Positions 7,604 to 17,030 of a stretch of 64,000 bases of DNA are shown piece after piece. The notes beneath the pieces are model-generated. The model was not told where the DNA came from. It ran no database searches and saw nothing but the letters and a program-made list of their open reading frames with translations. Made by a program: the position numbers and the translations under genes. Each line of letters begins with the position of its first letter. Position 1 is the first letter of the stretch. Source of the stretch: Ureibacillus thermosphaericus (GTDB taxonomy: Bacteria; Bacillota; Bacilli; Bacillales_A; Planococcaceae); the NCBI RefSeq assembly GCF_012396605.1, contig NZ_JAAXPW010000001.1, positions 124,001 through 188,000 of the forward strand, given 5' to 3'.

Positions 7604-8539
7604 CTAAAATCTCAATATATATTTCTCTAAGAACTCGCGAACCGTTTCTTCGTATTCTCTTGGGTTTTCATTAAATGATTGGGCATGAGCTCCCATCTCA
7701 AATAGTTTTAATGCTTTTGGGCCTTTCTTCAATTCATACATTTCTTCTGTCATTTTACAAGGAATGAATGTATCTGGAATGCTATGAATAAATAGCATAG
7801 GTTTCTTAATATTTTTTACTGCTTCTTTCGGTGTGAGATGTTTAAAGCGATAGCCATCTCGGAAACGAATAAAGAAATCTGCTAAATGAATAGGAATATC
7901 AGGATTGATGCGGGTTGAATTTTTGACGATGTGACGCAATAATTCTTCAAAATCAGAAAAAGCGCAGTCCGAAATATAAAAATCTACATGATTTCCAACC
8001 GTACCTGCATATAAAATCATGGTTGCAGCACCCATCGACTCACCATGAATCCCTAATTTTGCATCTTCTCCAATAACTGAACGAACCGTTTTGACAACAG
8101 CATCTAAGTCGAACTTTTCATAATAGCCATAGCTTGTTGTCTTTCCACCGGACTCTCCATGTCTTCGATGATCGTAAACAAAAGAATTAAATCCTAACCT
8201 TTCAAACATTCGCGCATATTTAATTGAATTTATTTTATTTTCCGTGACACCGTGACAAATAATCACAGTGTTTTTCGTAGGGCAAGGTTGTAAAAGTATA
8301 CCTTTAATTGGATAGCCGTTAGGGGAATCGATTGTAAATTCATCTTTTTTCACGTGATTATACCAGTTTTCATCGAATCGATTCGCTTTCAATTCTCGAT
8401 CTAATATAAAATCGTCATCTTTCTTTTGGATGTACATGAGACGATTTGTTAATGCAAAACCAAAAATTGTAGTCAGTACACTAGCTGTCATTGTAATGAA
8501 AGTTGAAAACCAAAGAATTTTACGTTTTTTCTTTTTCAT
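7604..8539 (-). CDS. yqkD: YqkD-like membrane-anchored alpha/beta hydrolase
   Basis: This 311-residue protein has an N-terminal signal anchor (residues 8-32) and an alpha/beta-hydrolase domain outside the membrane. The nucleophile motif is GESMG (Ser168), with Asp256 and His285 completing the triad. The motif DHRRHGESGGKTTSYG around residues 123-138 is very close to B. subtilis YqkD. The substrate is unknown, probably an ester or lipid. ATG 8539 has AGGAGG upstream. Finding yqkD next to yqkE, yqkF and nudF confirms the shared gene neighbourhood. Confidence 0.85.
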   Translation of the reverse strand: MKKKKRKILWFSTFITMTASVLTTIFGFALTNRLMYIQKKDDDFILDRELKANRFDENWYNHVKKDEFTIDSPNGYPIKGILLQPCPTKNTVIICHGVTENKINSIKYARMFERLGFNSFVYDHRRHGESGGKTTSYGYYEKFDLDAVVKTVRSVIGEDAKLGIHGESMGAATMILYAGTVGNHVDFYISDCAFSDFEELLRHIVKNSTRINPDIPIHLADFFIRFRDGYRFKHLTPKEAVKNIKKPMLFIHSIPDTFIPCKMTEEMYELKKGPKALKLFEMGAHAQSFNENPREYEETVREFLEKYILRF

Positions 8540-8773
8540 CTAGGACACCTCCTTCGCATTTTTGATAATATGTATAAAGACAATAAATTTTGAAAAGTCG
8601 AAAATGAACGCAAATTAACAAAAAAATGTTGATTATGAAACAAAATATAACATATCATTTGGTAGAATAATATTGCACGGTTTTGAATTGTTTTCTACTA
8701 ATAATACTTTTTAGTTTCTAGGATTCACACAAAATCGTGTATACAATGTAAACTGAAATTGGGGGAGATGTTC

Positions 8774-9955
8774 ATGTTAAATGATGTAGTTATTGTAAGT
8801 GCGGTTAGAACAGCAATAGGTTCTTTCCAAGGTTCGTTAAAAGATGTACCTGCCACAACATTAGGCGCGATTGTCATTAAAGAAGCGTTACGTCGTGCAG
8901 GAATTCAACCGGATCAAGTGGATGAAGTCATAATGGGAAATGTTCTGCAAGCAGGACTAGGACAAAATCCAGCTCGCCAAGCAGCAATAGAAGCGGGACT
9001 TCCAAAAACAGTTCCGGCTATGACAATTAATAAAGTTTGTGGTTCCGGTTTAAAGACGGTACACCTTGCTTCACAAGCCGTTGCAGTAGGTGAAGCAGAC
9101 ATCGTTGTGGCTGGCGGGTTTGAAAATATGAGCCAAGCACCTTATCTATTAAAAAATGCTCGCTCCGGCTTTAAAATGGGCAATCAAAACCTAATTGATA
9201 GCATGATTCATGATGGATTATGGTGTGCATTTAACGATTATCATATGGGGGTAACAGCAGAAAATTTAGCTTCTCAATATCATATTACGCGACAAGAACA
9301 AGATGAGTTCGCGGCACGTTCCCAAGCTCGTGCAGCAAAAGCGATTGAGGAAGGGAAATTCAAAGATGAAATTGTGCCAGTAGAAATTCCTCAACGCAAA
9401 GGGGATCCAATTATTTTCGATGCAGATGAATTTGTACGCCCTGGCACAACGGTAGAAAAATTATCCGCATTACGTCCAGCTTTCAAAAAAGATGGAACAG
9501 TCACTGCTGGAAACGCTTCCGGAATTAACGATGGTGCTGCAGCAGTTGTGGTCATGTCTAAGAAAAAAGCGGAAGAGTTAGGAATTAAACCGCTCGCTTC
9601 GATTGTGGCAAACGCTGCAGTTGGGGTAGATCCTGCGATTATGGGTATTGGTCCAGCTGAAGCTGTTCGAAAAGCTTTAAAGAAAGCTGACTTAACGCTC
9701 GATCAAATCGATTTAATTGAAGCAAATGAAGCTTTCGCAGCTCAGTCTATTGCTGTTGATCGCGAACTTCACTTTGATTCTGATAAACTAAATGTAAATG
9801 GTGGAGCAATTGCCCTTGGACATCCAATCGGTGCAAGTGGAACACGTATTTTAGTGACGCTTCTTCATGAAATGCAAAAACGAGATGTGAAGTACGGGCT
9901 TGCCACACTTTGCATTGGTGGTGGACAAGGAGTCGCAACAATTATTCAACGATAA
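8774..9955 (+). CDS. phaA: acetyl-CoA acetyltransferase (beta-ketothiolase), PhaA-type role
   Basis: The 393 residues are the canonical length of a biosynthetic thiolase. Cys89 in NKVCGSG is the acyl-carrying residue; His350 in GHPIGASG and Cys380 in CIGGGQG complete the site. It condenses two acetyl-CoA to acetoacetyl-CoA, the substrate of PhaB. It is not in the phaRBC operon but lies 2 kb downstream, so a PHB role is an inference; an AtoB/ThlA-type role in fatty-acid or mevalonate metabolism is possible. The start is ATG 8774 with GGGGGAG seven bases upstream, rather than the TTG at 8759. Confidence 0.88.
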   Translation: MLNDVVIVSAVRTAIGSFQGSLKDVPATTLGAIVIKEALRRAGIQPDQVDEVIMGNVLQAGLGQNPARQAAIEAGLPKTVPAMTINKVCGSGLKTVHLASQAVAVGEADIVVAGGFENMSQAPYLLKNARSGFKMGNQNLIDSMIHDGLWCAFNDYHMGVTAENLASQYHITRQEQDEFAARSQARAAKAIEEGKFKDEIVPVEIPQRKGDPIIFDADEFVRPGTTVEKLSALRPAFKKDGTVTAGNASGINDGAAAVVVMSKKKAEELGIKPLASIVANAAVGVDPAIMGIGPAEAVRKALKKADLTLDQIDLIEANEAFAAQSIAVDRELHFDSDKLNVNGGAIALGHPIGASGTRILVTLLHEMQKRDVKYGLATLCIGGGQGVATIIQR

Positions 9956-9994
9956 GCTGTTGTTTCCACCGCAAAAAAGTAAGCAGGTGAGAAT

Positions 9995-10237
9995 ATGGCT
10001 AAAAAGAATAAGAACACTAATCATCAAGCAACAAATGAAGGGATTACTCTTCAAGATCAACTAGATAGCGAGTTAATCGCAAAATTAAAAGAAGCAAAGA
10101 AAGAATTAGCCGCTGAGGAAAAAAGAAAAGAGGAAGAACGACAAGCACAGCTCGAATTTGAAAGAAAACAGCGGGAGAAAAATATGAGCTTTGCAGAATT
10201 GCTTGAAAAGTATGGAGATAAAGGCTCTAAGTACTAA
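9995..10237 (+). CDS. yqkE: YqkE family protein (DUF3886), small charged coiled-coil protein
   Basis: This is an 80-residue, highly charged protein with a helical Lys/Glu/Arg-rich core (residues 25-65) and the conserved ending MSFAELLEKYGD (from about 64) of the YqkE/DUF3886 family. No function is known. The ATG at 9995 has an AGGTGAG-type Shine-Dalgarno. It follows the thiolase by 39 bases and is probably cotranscribed. In B. subtilis yqkE adjoins yqkD; here the thiolase lies between them and yqkD is on the opposite strand. Confidence 0.8.
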   Translation: MAKKNKNTNHQATNEGITLQDQLDSELIAKLKEAKKELAAEEKRKEEERQAQLEFERKQREKNMSFAELLEKYGDKGSKY

Positions 10238-10244
10238 TAAAAAG

Positions 10245-10272
10245 GTGTCGCAAAATAATGCGACACTTTTTT
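10245..10272 (+). terminator. terminator after yqkE
   Basis: A GTGTCGCA/TGCGACAC stem with a six-base loop is followed by TTTTTT. Confidence 0.9.
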
Positions 10273-10376
10273 CATTTAGTGTGCTTAAAGATTGATTCGT
10301 ATCTCTGTCTCGGTAATGAGTTCTTCAATCATCATACCTCAATCTACGTATCACATACATAAAAGGGAATTTCCAG

Positions 10377-10415
10377 AAAAAACGCCCTGCGCTTATTTTT
10401 TCTTGCGAAGGGCGT
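10377..10415 (-). terminator. terminator overlapping the end of the permease gene
   Basis: Reading leftward, ACGCCCTTCGC pairs with GCGCAGGGCGT (one mismatch) and is followed by TTTTTT. The stop codon of the permease lies in the loop, so the terminator overlaps the last codons. Confidence 0.85.
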
Positions 10416-11733
10416 AAGTAATAAACAAAATAATAAACCAAATCGGAGTAAGTAAAACCGCTATTCTTGTTTCTTCGGAAATCAACATCACGACTAATAC
10501 AGCCACAAAAAATATCAACACAACATAATTTACAAATGGTGCAAGAGGAGCTTTAAAAATGGATGTTTTATGTAAATCCGGTCTTTTTCTTAAATAAATT
10601 ATATGAGTAATTAAAATAATGCTCCAAACCCAAATAAAACAGATAGCACTAATTGTGGTGACAATACTAAAAGCTGTATCTGGAATAATATAACTTAATA
10701 GAGCCCCTATTGAAACAACGATGGAAGAAATGAAAAGTGCATTTCCAGGGACAAAGTTTTTATTTAATGTTGATAGGAATTTTGGCCCTAGATGGTTCTT
10801 ACTTAAATTGTACATCATCCGGCTTGTTGAAAATAAACCGCTATTTCCGGCAGAAGCGGCTGATGTTAACACAACGAAATTGATAATGCCGCTAGCCAGT
10901 GGAATTCCTGCCAAAGTAAAGACTTGTACAAACGGGCTATTGGTAGCACTTAATTCAGTCCAAGGATTAATGCATAAAATGACAAAAATTGCTCCTACAT
11001 AAAACAGCAATATACGAATGGGAATTTTATTGATAGCAGAGGGTATATTTTTTTCGGGATTCGAAGTCTCCGCAGCCGCTACCCCCACAAGTTCAACCCC
11101 TACAAATGAGAATACAACCATTTGGAATGCAAAAAGGAATCCAATCATACCATTTGGAAAAATTCCACCATGACTCCAAATATTGCTTACTGACACATGA
11201 CCAGTATCCGTTTCAAATCCAATAATGATTAAGAAAATACCGATTACAATTAAAGCAATAATCGTAATTACTTTAATAATTGCAAACCAAAATTCCAACT
11301 CTCCAAATAGTTTTACAGTTAATAGATTCAATAAGAGCAATAAAATAATCGCAATCAATGTTGGAATCCATTGAGGGATATCGAACCAATAACGAACATA
11401 CACACCAACGGCAATTACATCAGCCATCGCTGTCATAATCCAGCAGAACCAATATGTCCATCCTGTTACATACCCTGCCCAAGAACCTATGTAATCTGTA
11501 GCGAAATCGGTAAAGGATTGATACCCAGCATTGGATAACAGCATCTCTCCTAGGGAACGCATCACAAAAAATAGGGCAGTCCCAACAATAAGATAAACTA
11601 ATAAAATGGATGGACCTGCTTTAGAAATTGCAGCACCAGATCCTAAAAACAGTCCAGTACCGATTGTTCCCCCGATTGCAATTAGTTGTACATGCCTGTT
11701 TTTTAATTCTCTTTTTAATTCTTTCTGTTTCAT
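10393..11733 (-). CDS. amino acid permease, APC superfamily, CycA-like (D-Ala/D-Ser/Gly type)
   Basis: This 446-residue protein has about 12 transmembrane helices. The N-terminal signature IGGTIGTGLFLGSG and the conserved GWTYWFCWIMTAMAD segment (helix 3) place it in the amino-acid transporter family closest to CycA/YtnA. It should import a small amino acid with protons; the exact substrate cannot be read. The ATG at 11733 has only a GGGGGC-type Shine-Dalgarno. It stands alone on the minus strand between yqkE and the SLH gene, with its own terminator, and interrupts the yqkE-yqkF neighbourhood known from B. subtilis. Confidence 0.85.
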   Translation of the reverse strand: MKQKELKRELKNRHVQLIAIGGTIGTGLFLGSGAAISKAGPSILLVYLIVGTALFFVMRSLGEMLLSNAGYQSFTDFATDYIGSWAGYVTGWTYWFCWIMTAMADVIAVGVYVRYWFDIPQWIPTLIAIILLLLLNLLTVKLFGELEFWFAIIKVITIIALIVIGIFLIIIGFETDTGHVSVSNIWSHGGIFPNGMIGFLFAFQMVVFSFVGVELVGVAAAETSNPEKNIPSAINKIPIRILLFYVGAIFVILCINPWTELSATNSPFVQVFTLAGIPLASGIINFVVLTSAASAGNSGLFSTSRMMYNLSKNHLGPKFLSTLNKNFVPGNALFISSIVVSIGALLSYIIPDTAFSIVTTISAICFIWVWSIILITHIIYLRKRPDLHKTSIFKAPLAPFVNYVVLIFFVAVLVVMLISEETRIAVLLTPIWFIILFITYALRKKK

Positions 11734-12200
11734 CTCGTTGCCCCCAAGACTCGTTAACTAGGAAAGGAATGACAATTTGCACTTTCCTAATCTTAGTTAT
11801 CACTTTTTTTAAACAAAATCATCATTTTTTTTGATGACAACTTCAAAATTCTATCAATAAACTATTTTTCTTTCAATATCTTATATCGAAATAGAATTCG
11901 CAAACGTAATTTTGAGTAGAAAATACCAACGAGGGCAGAATTTTTAATACAAGAATAACAATAAATGTGGAGAAAAAAGTAGTGATGAATAATAATAGTT
12001 CAATTTAGAGAAAACATTTATGATGTGTACGAATCTACATTACTTGGAGGTATCATTTTTGAAATGTCTTCTAGTTTAATGCAGGAATTTACATAAAGGA
12101 ATTCTATGATTAGAGTGGACTGAAAGAGGGATTGAATGAAGAATCAATCATTAGGATATAATTCCCAATAATAAATATTTTTTTCTGATTCCATATAACC
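11734..12200. other. 467-base intergenic region between divergent permease and SLH genes
   Basis: The region is AT-rich with several short A and T runs. I found no ORF with a convincing start. A GGAGG at about 12045 precedes only 6- to 10-codon open stretches. The right end adjoins the inverted repeat at 12201. No riboswitch or T-box signature was recognised. Confidence 0.5.
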
Positions 12201-12242
12201 TTCCTCCTATATTATAATTAAACAATACCAATATAGGAGGAA
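12201..12242. promoter_or_regulatory. perfect 12-bp inverted repeat covering the SLH gene's Shine-Dalgarno
   Basis: TTCCTCCTATAT (12201-12212) and ATATAGGAGGAA (12231-12242) are perfect complements around an 18-base loop. The right arm contains the AGGAGG Shine-Dalgarno of the gene starting at 12249. The loop begins with TATAAT (12213-12218), which could be a -10 box. If transcription starts upstream, the leader would fold and hide the ribosome site. If it starts in the loop, the repeat would act as a DNA operator. Confidence 0.6.
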
Positions 12243-12248
12243 TTTAGT

Positions 12249-15173
12249 ATGAATGTAAAACGTAGTATACGAAGGTTGTTTCAAATTACATTAGTCATTG
12301 TAATGATATTGCTTTTGACAGCTCCGCAAACATTTGCTTTTACGCAATACAATACGGCTGCATATGGATTAGCCTATCGGAATGGTGATGTCTATTTTAC
12401 TGGTTACGATTCTGCAATAAAAATTAGCAAAATCTCCAGTGACGGGAATATGACCGATGTCGCAACGAATTTTCAAGGATTAGGACCCATTTCGTTAGAT
12501 TTCGATTCGGATGGCAATCTTTATTATACGATTCCTAACAGTTTCCAGCTAGGTAAGATATATAAAATTTCTAGTGCAGATTTAGCTGAAGTGACCGTAA
12601 ATGCAGCAAATGTAGCTACAGAAGTTGTTATAGGCGGCGGGGATTTATTTGGATTAGCCTTCCACCCTATAACAGGTGATGTCTATTTTTCAGACAATTA
12701 TTCAAAAAAGATTTATAGAATATTAAAAAATGATTTTAATGAATTTCCAATAGAACTTACAGACGAAAAGGTACATGAAATCGGAACAATGATGAATTTA
12801 TTATTCGATATTGCTTTTGATAGCGCTGGGAACTTATATATTTCTGATTTCAATGGAATTATTAAGGTTTCAAATGATGACCTAGCTGATGGTCATATCG
12901 ACAATGCGTTGTCATATACACCTTTAACATATGTATTTGGAATAACTTTCACTTCGGATAATCGGCTATACTACTCAACACTTTCACCAGCAGTCATAAA
13001 ACTACTAGATGATCCTCCTATAGCAAATGACGTCTTAATAACAGGACAAGCCGAAGTTGGAAAAACATTAAGTGGTTCTTATATTTACAGCGATACGGAA
13101 GGAGCGCTGGAAGGGGAAACGACATTTAAGTGGTATCGCGCTGATAATGCTTCTGGAGACAATAAAACAGCTATATCCGGGGCAACTGGCAATTCTTACA
13201 ACCTTACTGAAGCTGACGTGGGTAAATACATTAGTTTTGCTGTAACACCAGTTGCTCAGAGCGGTTGGACACACGGACTCGAGGTGCTGAGTTCATTTAT
13301 AGGACCTGTAATCGTAACTGCTCCATCTGCACCAAATGTAACAGTAGATGATGTTAATAACATTATTATAGGTATCGATGAGACGATGGAATATAAAATT
13401 GATGAGGGCGATTGGACTCCATATAACGAACAAACGCCTCCTAATTTAAGTGGAAACAAAACAGTCAAAGTACGAGTGAAAGCAACAAATGATACACCAG
13501 CAGGAGAAGAAACGCAACTCGTGTTTACAGCAAATCCTCCAGGAGCACCAAATGTAACAGCGAATGATACAAACAACATCATTATTGGAATTAATGAAAC
13601 GATGGAATATAAAATTGATGAGGGCGATTGGACTCCATATAACGAACAAACGCCTCCTAATTTAAGTGGAAACAAAACAGTCAAAGTACGAGTAAAAGCA
13701 ACAAATGATACACCGGCAGGAGAAGAAACACTGCTTGTATTTACTGCAAATCCATCACCGTCAAAGCCTGATCGGACTCCATCAACTTCACAGTCAACAA
13801 CAGAACAAATTATTGTAGATGTGGATGGAAATAATGATTTCCATTTAACAAAAATATCAGTAATTCGTTCTAAAGAACAAGATGGGACGATTAAAGATGA
13901 AATATTAATGACTGATAGTAATGCAAAAGAAACGGTATTAAAGGCTAAAGAACAAGGTATTGACACTGTACGTATTATCATCCCGGATGAAGACGATCAA
14001 GTAGCAGAAGTTAAAGTGGAAATAACGAAAACAGCGTTGGAAGAATTAAACAATGGGAATTTGAAACTGGAAATTGCTACTTCAAATGCGGTCATTTCGA
14101 TTCCAGTAACATCGATTCATCATTTTAATCAAGATCTATATTTCCGTATCGTTCCAATGAAATCTGCAACTGAACAAAACCAAGTTGAAGAGCGTGCTAA
14201 GAATGAACCATTAATTAAAGAGGCAGTTGGAGATAATGCTGTCCAAGTTATAGGGCGTCCAATGGAAATCGAGACAAATATGCAAAGTCGCCAAGTATCA
14301 ATTATTCTCCCAATAACGGCAAATCTTCCAACAAATCCAGCTGAACGCCAAAAAGTGTTAAATAATTTAGGCGTATACATTGAGCATAGTGATGGCTCGA
14401 AGGAATTAATGAAAGGAACTGTAGTAAAAATGAAAGACGGTTCGGAAGGTCTTGAATTTGAAGTAAATAAATTCAGCACTTTTTCAATCGTTTATTTAGA
14501 AGGTTGGCAAGATGAAGTAGCAGAAGAAGAAACTGAAACTCCTGAAAAAGCAGCTCACATTCCATACATCAACGGCTATAACAATAACGAATTCCGTCCA
14601 AATGCGTTTGTAACACGTGCTCAAATGGCGAAAATGATTGCTCAAAATCTTGATGGATCTTTATCAACAAAAGCGTTTGAAGATGTGAAATCTTCACATT
14701 GGGCATTTAATTATGTGTTGGAAGTTAAAGAAGCTGGTATTATGACAGGTGTGAATCAAACAACATTTAATTTAAACGGAAATGTAACGCGTGCTCAAAT
14801 GGCAAGTATCGTCTATCGTTGGATACAAAAGCAATGTGAAAAAGACTCATCCGCTTATGCTAGCTGTGGAATGTTAAGTGATATTCCAGAAGCAAGTTTC
14901 AAAGATGTAATGAGCGACCACTGGGCAGCTGAAGCTATTAATTTTACAAAAGTGGCAGGTATTATGGTAGGTTTTGAAGATCAAACCTTTAAGCCAAATC
15001 AAGAACTAACAAGAGCTCAAGCGTTAAAAGTAATAAACATGCTTTTCAAACGAGGGCCATTAACTAATGTAGAAACTCCAACGTTTTTAGATGTTCCAAA
15101 AACTCATTGGGCTTTCGGCGAAGTGGAAGAAGCAGTAAGAGAGCATGATATATTATTAGATGATAATAGATAA
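12249..15173 (+). CDS. S-layer-type surface protein: beta-propeller, Ig-like, DUF4073-like repeats, SLH domains
   Basis: This 974-residue secreted protein has a signal peptide (residues 1-30, cleavage after TFA). An NHL/SMP-30-like beta-propeller (about 31-255) has repeated GLAF/DVYFS/GNLY blades. An Ig-like domain (about 257-355) follows, then two near-identical 72-residue units (361-432 and 433-504) resembling DUF4073, a linker with a strand-rich domain (about 515-755), and SLH motifs (about 768-970) with VTRAQMAK and DVxxxHWA signatures. SLH domains anchor proteins to pyruvylated wall polymer. Function is unknown; adhesion or sugar/lactone binding is possible. A perfect inverted repeat covers its Shine-Dalgarno. 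No neighbouring gene looks functionally linked. Confidence 0.85.
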   Translation: MNVKRSIRRLFQITLVIVMILLLTAPQTFAFTQYNTAAYGLAYRNGDVYFTGYDSAIKISKISSDGNMTDVATNFQGLGPISLDFDSDGNLYYTIPNSFQLGKIYKISSADLAEVTVNAANVATEVVIGGGDLFGLAFHPITGDVYFSDNYSKKIYRILKNDFNEFPIELTDEKVHEIGTMMNLLFDIAFDSAGNLYISDFNGIIKVSNDDLADGHIDNALSYTPLTYVFGITFTSDNRLYYSTLSPAVIKLLDDPPIANDVLITGQAEVGKTLSGSYIYSDTEGALEGETTFKWYRADNASGDNKTAISGATGNSYNLTEADVGKYISFAVTPVAQSGWTHGLEVLSSFIGPVIVTAPSAPNVTVDDVNNIIIGIDETMEYKIDEGDWTPYNEQTPPNLSGNKTVKVRVKATNDTPAGEETQLVFTANPPGAPNVTANDTNNIIIGINETMEYKIDEGDWTPYNEQTPPNLSGNKTVKVRVKATNDTPAGEETLLVFTANPSPSKPDRTPSTSQSTTEQIIVDVDGNNDFHLTKISVIRSKEQDGTIKDEILMTDSNAKETVLKAKEQGIDTVRIIIPDEDDQVAEVKVEITKTALEELNNGNLKLEIATSNAVISIPVTSIHHFNQDLYFRIVPMKSATEQNQVEERAKNEPLIKEAVGDNAVQVIGRPMEIETNMQSRQVSIILPITANLPTNPAERQKVLNNLGVYIEHSDGSKELMKGTVVKMKDGSEGLEFEVNKFSTFSIVYLEGWQDEVAEEETETPEKAAHIPYINGYNNNEFRPNAFVTRAQMAKMIAQNLDGSLSTKAFEDVKSSHWAFNYVLEVKEAGIMTGVNQTTFNLNGNVTRAQMASIVYRWIQKQCEKDSSAYASCGMLSDIPEASFKDVMSDHWAAEAINFTKVAGIMVGFEDQTFKPNQELTRAQALKVINMLFKRGPLTNVETPTFLDVPKTHWAFGEVEEAVREHDILLDDNR
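13329..13760 (+). repeat. two tandem 216-bp units inside the SLH gene
   Basis: Units at 13329-13544 and 13545-13760 each encode 72 residues. The middle of the unit, around the DEGDWTPYNEQTPPNLSG segment, is nearly identical at the DNA level, including third codon positions. The edges have diverged. That pattern indicates a recent duplication or gene conversion. Confidence 0.85.
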
Positions 15174-15180
15174 AAAGAAA

Positions 15181-15215
15181 AACAACCTAGCATATAGAAG
15201 CTAGGTTGTTTTTTT
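15181..15215 (+). terminator. terminator between the SLH gene and the VanZ-like gene
   Basis: An AACAACCTAGC/GCTAGGTTGTT stem with an eight-base loop is followed by seven or more T residues. It lies between convergent genes and an A run precedes it, so it may work in both directions. Confidence 0.92.
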
Positions 15216-15221
15216 GGCAAT

Positions 15222-15707
15222 TTAATAAGATTTTCGATTCAACAAATATTTTATAAAAAAATATACCTTGAGACAAAAAATAAAAGTAATGGCACCAGCC
15301 GTATCAATTAAAACATCATCAAACACACCAGTACGTCCATCTACGAAAGTTTGGTGATATTCATCTAACATGGCAATGAAGAATGTAACTAAACAAGAAA
15401 TAACCGCTGCAAATGTCCATTTCAATCGACGAAATAGCAAATATAAGAGCACGGCAACGATTCCATAGCCAATAAAATGCAATGCTTTACGAATTAAAAA
15501 TTCAACAAAATAATAATATCCACGGGTTTCGACAGAAATAGTTCTTCCCCAATATGTTACTTCAATTTTACTTAACAAGTCATAAAAAGGTTGGTTGCTT
15601 AGAAGCACTCTTAATTCAGGAACAATAGTCTGCTGTTCATAAGGCATGCTAGAAAGATAATATAAAATGATTAGTGCGGTGATTACGAAAAACAAATATT
15701 TCTTCAT
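15222..15707 (-). CDS. VanZ-like family membrane protein
   Basis: This 161-residue protein has four predicted transmembrane segments and the conserved DEYHQTFVDGRTGVFDD motif near residues 114-130, diagnostic of the VanZ-like family. VanZ confers low-level teicoplanin resistance in enterococci. Most chromosomal relatives have no assigned role, so resistance should not be assumed. Its ATG overlaps the stop of the aldo/keto reductase gene by four bases. It lacks a strong Shine-Dalgarno, so translation is probably coupled. Confidence 0.82.
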   Translation of the reverse strand: MKKYLFFVITALIILYYLSSMPYEQQTIVPELRVLLSNQPFYDLLSKIEVTYWGRTISVETRGYYYFVEFLIRKALHFIGYGIVAVLLYLLFRRLKWTFAAVISCLVTFFIAMLDEYHQTFVDGRTGVFDDVLIDTAGAITFIFCLKVYFFIKYLLNRKSY

Positions 15708-16603
15708 CGGTGATCAGTATATATTTCTTGTTTTGTAATACTTTGAATAAAAGAAATGTCGGTGATGTTTTGAGCTTCTTCATAAGCTTTCATATTTTTC
15801 AGCAGTTGTTCCTTTGTTCTAGCTCCAACAACAATGGATGCTACAGCAGGTTGACTCAAATTATAAGCAATCGCAGCAGGGTGAACCGATCCGTATTGCG
15901 ATTCAATTTTTTCTAAAATAGAGACAAGCTCTTCTTTCGAGTAATTCAAATAGGAATCAACATTTTCCACTCGTTTTTTCCACTCATCTGTCAGTAATCC
16001 CTTTGCAATGGAACCTCGTGTAACAATCGAAACGCCTTTTTCTTCAAAGAAAGGTAGCCATTCCTCTGGTCGTCTATCCAAAATGCTAAATTGCATCATA
16101 TTGGATACGGCTTGGCTGCGTTCAAAAAAGGATTGAAAAACATTTGGACGAATGGAAGATATGCCGTACTCCCGAATGAGTCCTTCCTTTTTTAATTTCT
16201 CAAAAGTGTCGATGATGTCATCCCATGGATCGTCGATAGTGCCGCCATGAAGTTGATATAAATCAATATAATCGGTTTTTAATCGGCGTATACTTTCTTT
16301 TACTCCTTCTTCAATATGTTTTTTTGATGCATCCCAATACCAGCCATCACCGTTAGCATTCCAGCGATTTCCGACCTTTGTAGCAATGAATACTTGGTCT
16401 CGATAGGGCTTTAACAGTTCACCGACAATTTCTTCATTAATACCTTTATTATATAAATCAGCTGTATCAAAATAATTAATGCCACATTCGATAGCCGTTT
16501 CAATTACTGGTTTTGCTTCTTCTAAGTTTGTTGGAAGGGACATGCACCCTAAACTGATTTCGGAAATTTCAAAAGCACTTGTACCTAATCTACGTTTTTT
16601 CAT
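15704..16603 (-). CDS. yqkF: YqkF-like aldo/keto reductase
   Basis: This 299-residue TIM-barrel oxidoreductase carries the full catalytic tetrad: Asp46 and Tyr51 (FDTADLY), Lys76 (IATKVG) and His119 (LYQLHGG). The sequence closely resembles B. subtilis YqkF, including GNRW and SSIRPNV segments. It probably reduces aldehydes with NADPH; the substrate is unknown. The start is ATG 16603 after GCGGGGAT. An upstream ATG at 16669 would add 22 residues without a ribosome site. In B. subtilis yqkF precedes nudF as here, although accessory DNA now separates them. Confidence 0.86.
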   Translation of the reverse strand: MKKRRLGTSAFEISEISLGCMSLPTNLEEAKPVIETAIECGINYFDTADLYNKGINEEIVGELLKPYRDQVFIATKVGNRWNANGDGWYWDASKKHIEEGVKESIRRLKTDYIDLYQLHGGTIDDPWDDIIDTFEKLKKEGLIREYGISSIRPNVFQSFFERSQAVSNMMQFSILDRRPEEWLPFFEEKGVSIVTRGSIAKGLLTDEWKKRVENVDSYLNYSKEELVSILEKIESQYGSVHPAAIAYNLSQPAVASIVVGARTKEQLLKNMKAYEEAQNITDISFIQSITKQEIYTDHR

Positions 16604-17030
16604 CGAATCCCCGCTTTCTTTCTTACATTTACTCAAACGATTGGATATAGAAAAATTATCATAAAACATGCTCGAAATCTAGTAATATCAAGGAATGTAG
16701 GGGCTTGAAGTTATGCTCTAAACCCGATTTTAACTCCATTTTGATTTAAAAATGTCTATCAATGCACGATAAAGGCTCAAGACTTAGAGTATGCCAATAC
16801 TTGGAATAAAACAACAATCTATTGTGGTATATTTTACAAATTTATAATTAAATGTTAGAAGGTTTTATAGACTACAACATTGTTTAGACTTTCGGAAATC
16901 TAATTAAATGGTATTTTTCGTTGTCTGTAAACGAAATGCATCGTTGGTGATGGGAAAAATATCCAACACTTACCTCCAAAATCTTCATAAAAAATGATAA
17001 AATATACAAAATTTTAGAATGGTGGGGGTT
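16604..17030. other. 427-base intergenic region, nothing clear
   Basis: The region is AT-rich. A CTCAAGAC...TTGGAATA pattern at about 16774-16806 loosely echoes the sequence around the liaI operator at 2287-2310, but the match is too degenerate to call. No ORF or RNA family was recognised. Confidence 0.4.

Noticed and set aside
12040-12100. GGAGG near 12045 as a leader-peptide gene before the SLH gene
   Set aside because: The downstream frames are only 6-10 codons with no repeated regulatory codons and no attenuator hairpin.
13329-13760. Tandem repeats considered as a CRISPR array
   Set aside because: Units are 216 bp, in frame, contiguous without spacers, and encode a protein domain.
13256-13981. 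Long open frame on the minus strand across the SLH gene
   Set aside because: It is antisense to the repeated modules of a well-supported gene and its length comes from the repeat. It has no Shine-Dalgarno and an unnatural composition.
15222-15707. VanZ-like protein as evidence of glycopeptide resistance
   Set aside because: No vanHAX or vanRS genes are present, and most VanZ-like chromosomal proteins have no resistance role.
16774-16806. Sequence echo of the liaI upstream region (CTCAAGAC...TTGGAATA)
   Set aside because: The match is short and gapped, and the site precedes only a broken gene, so it was not called a LiaR site.
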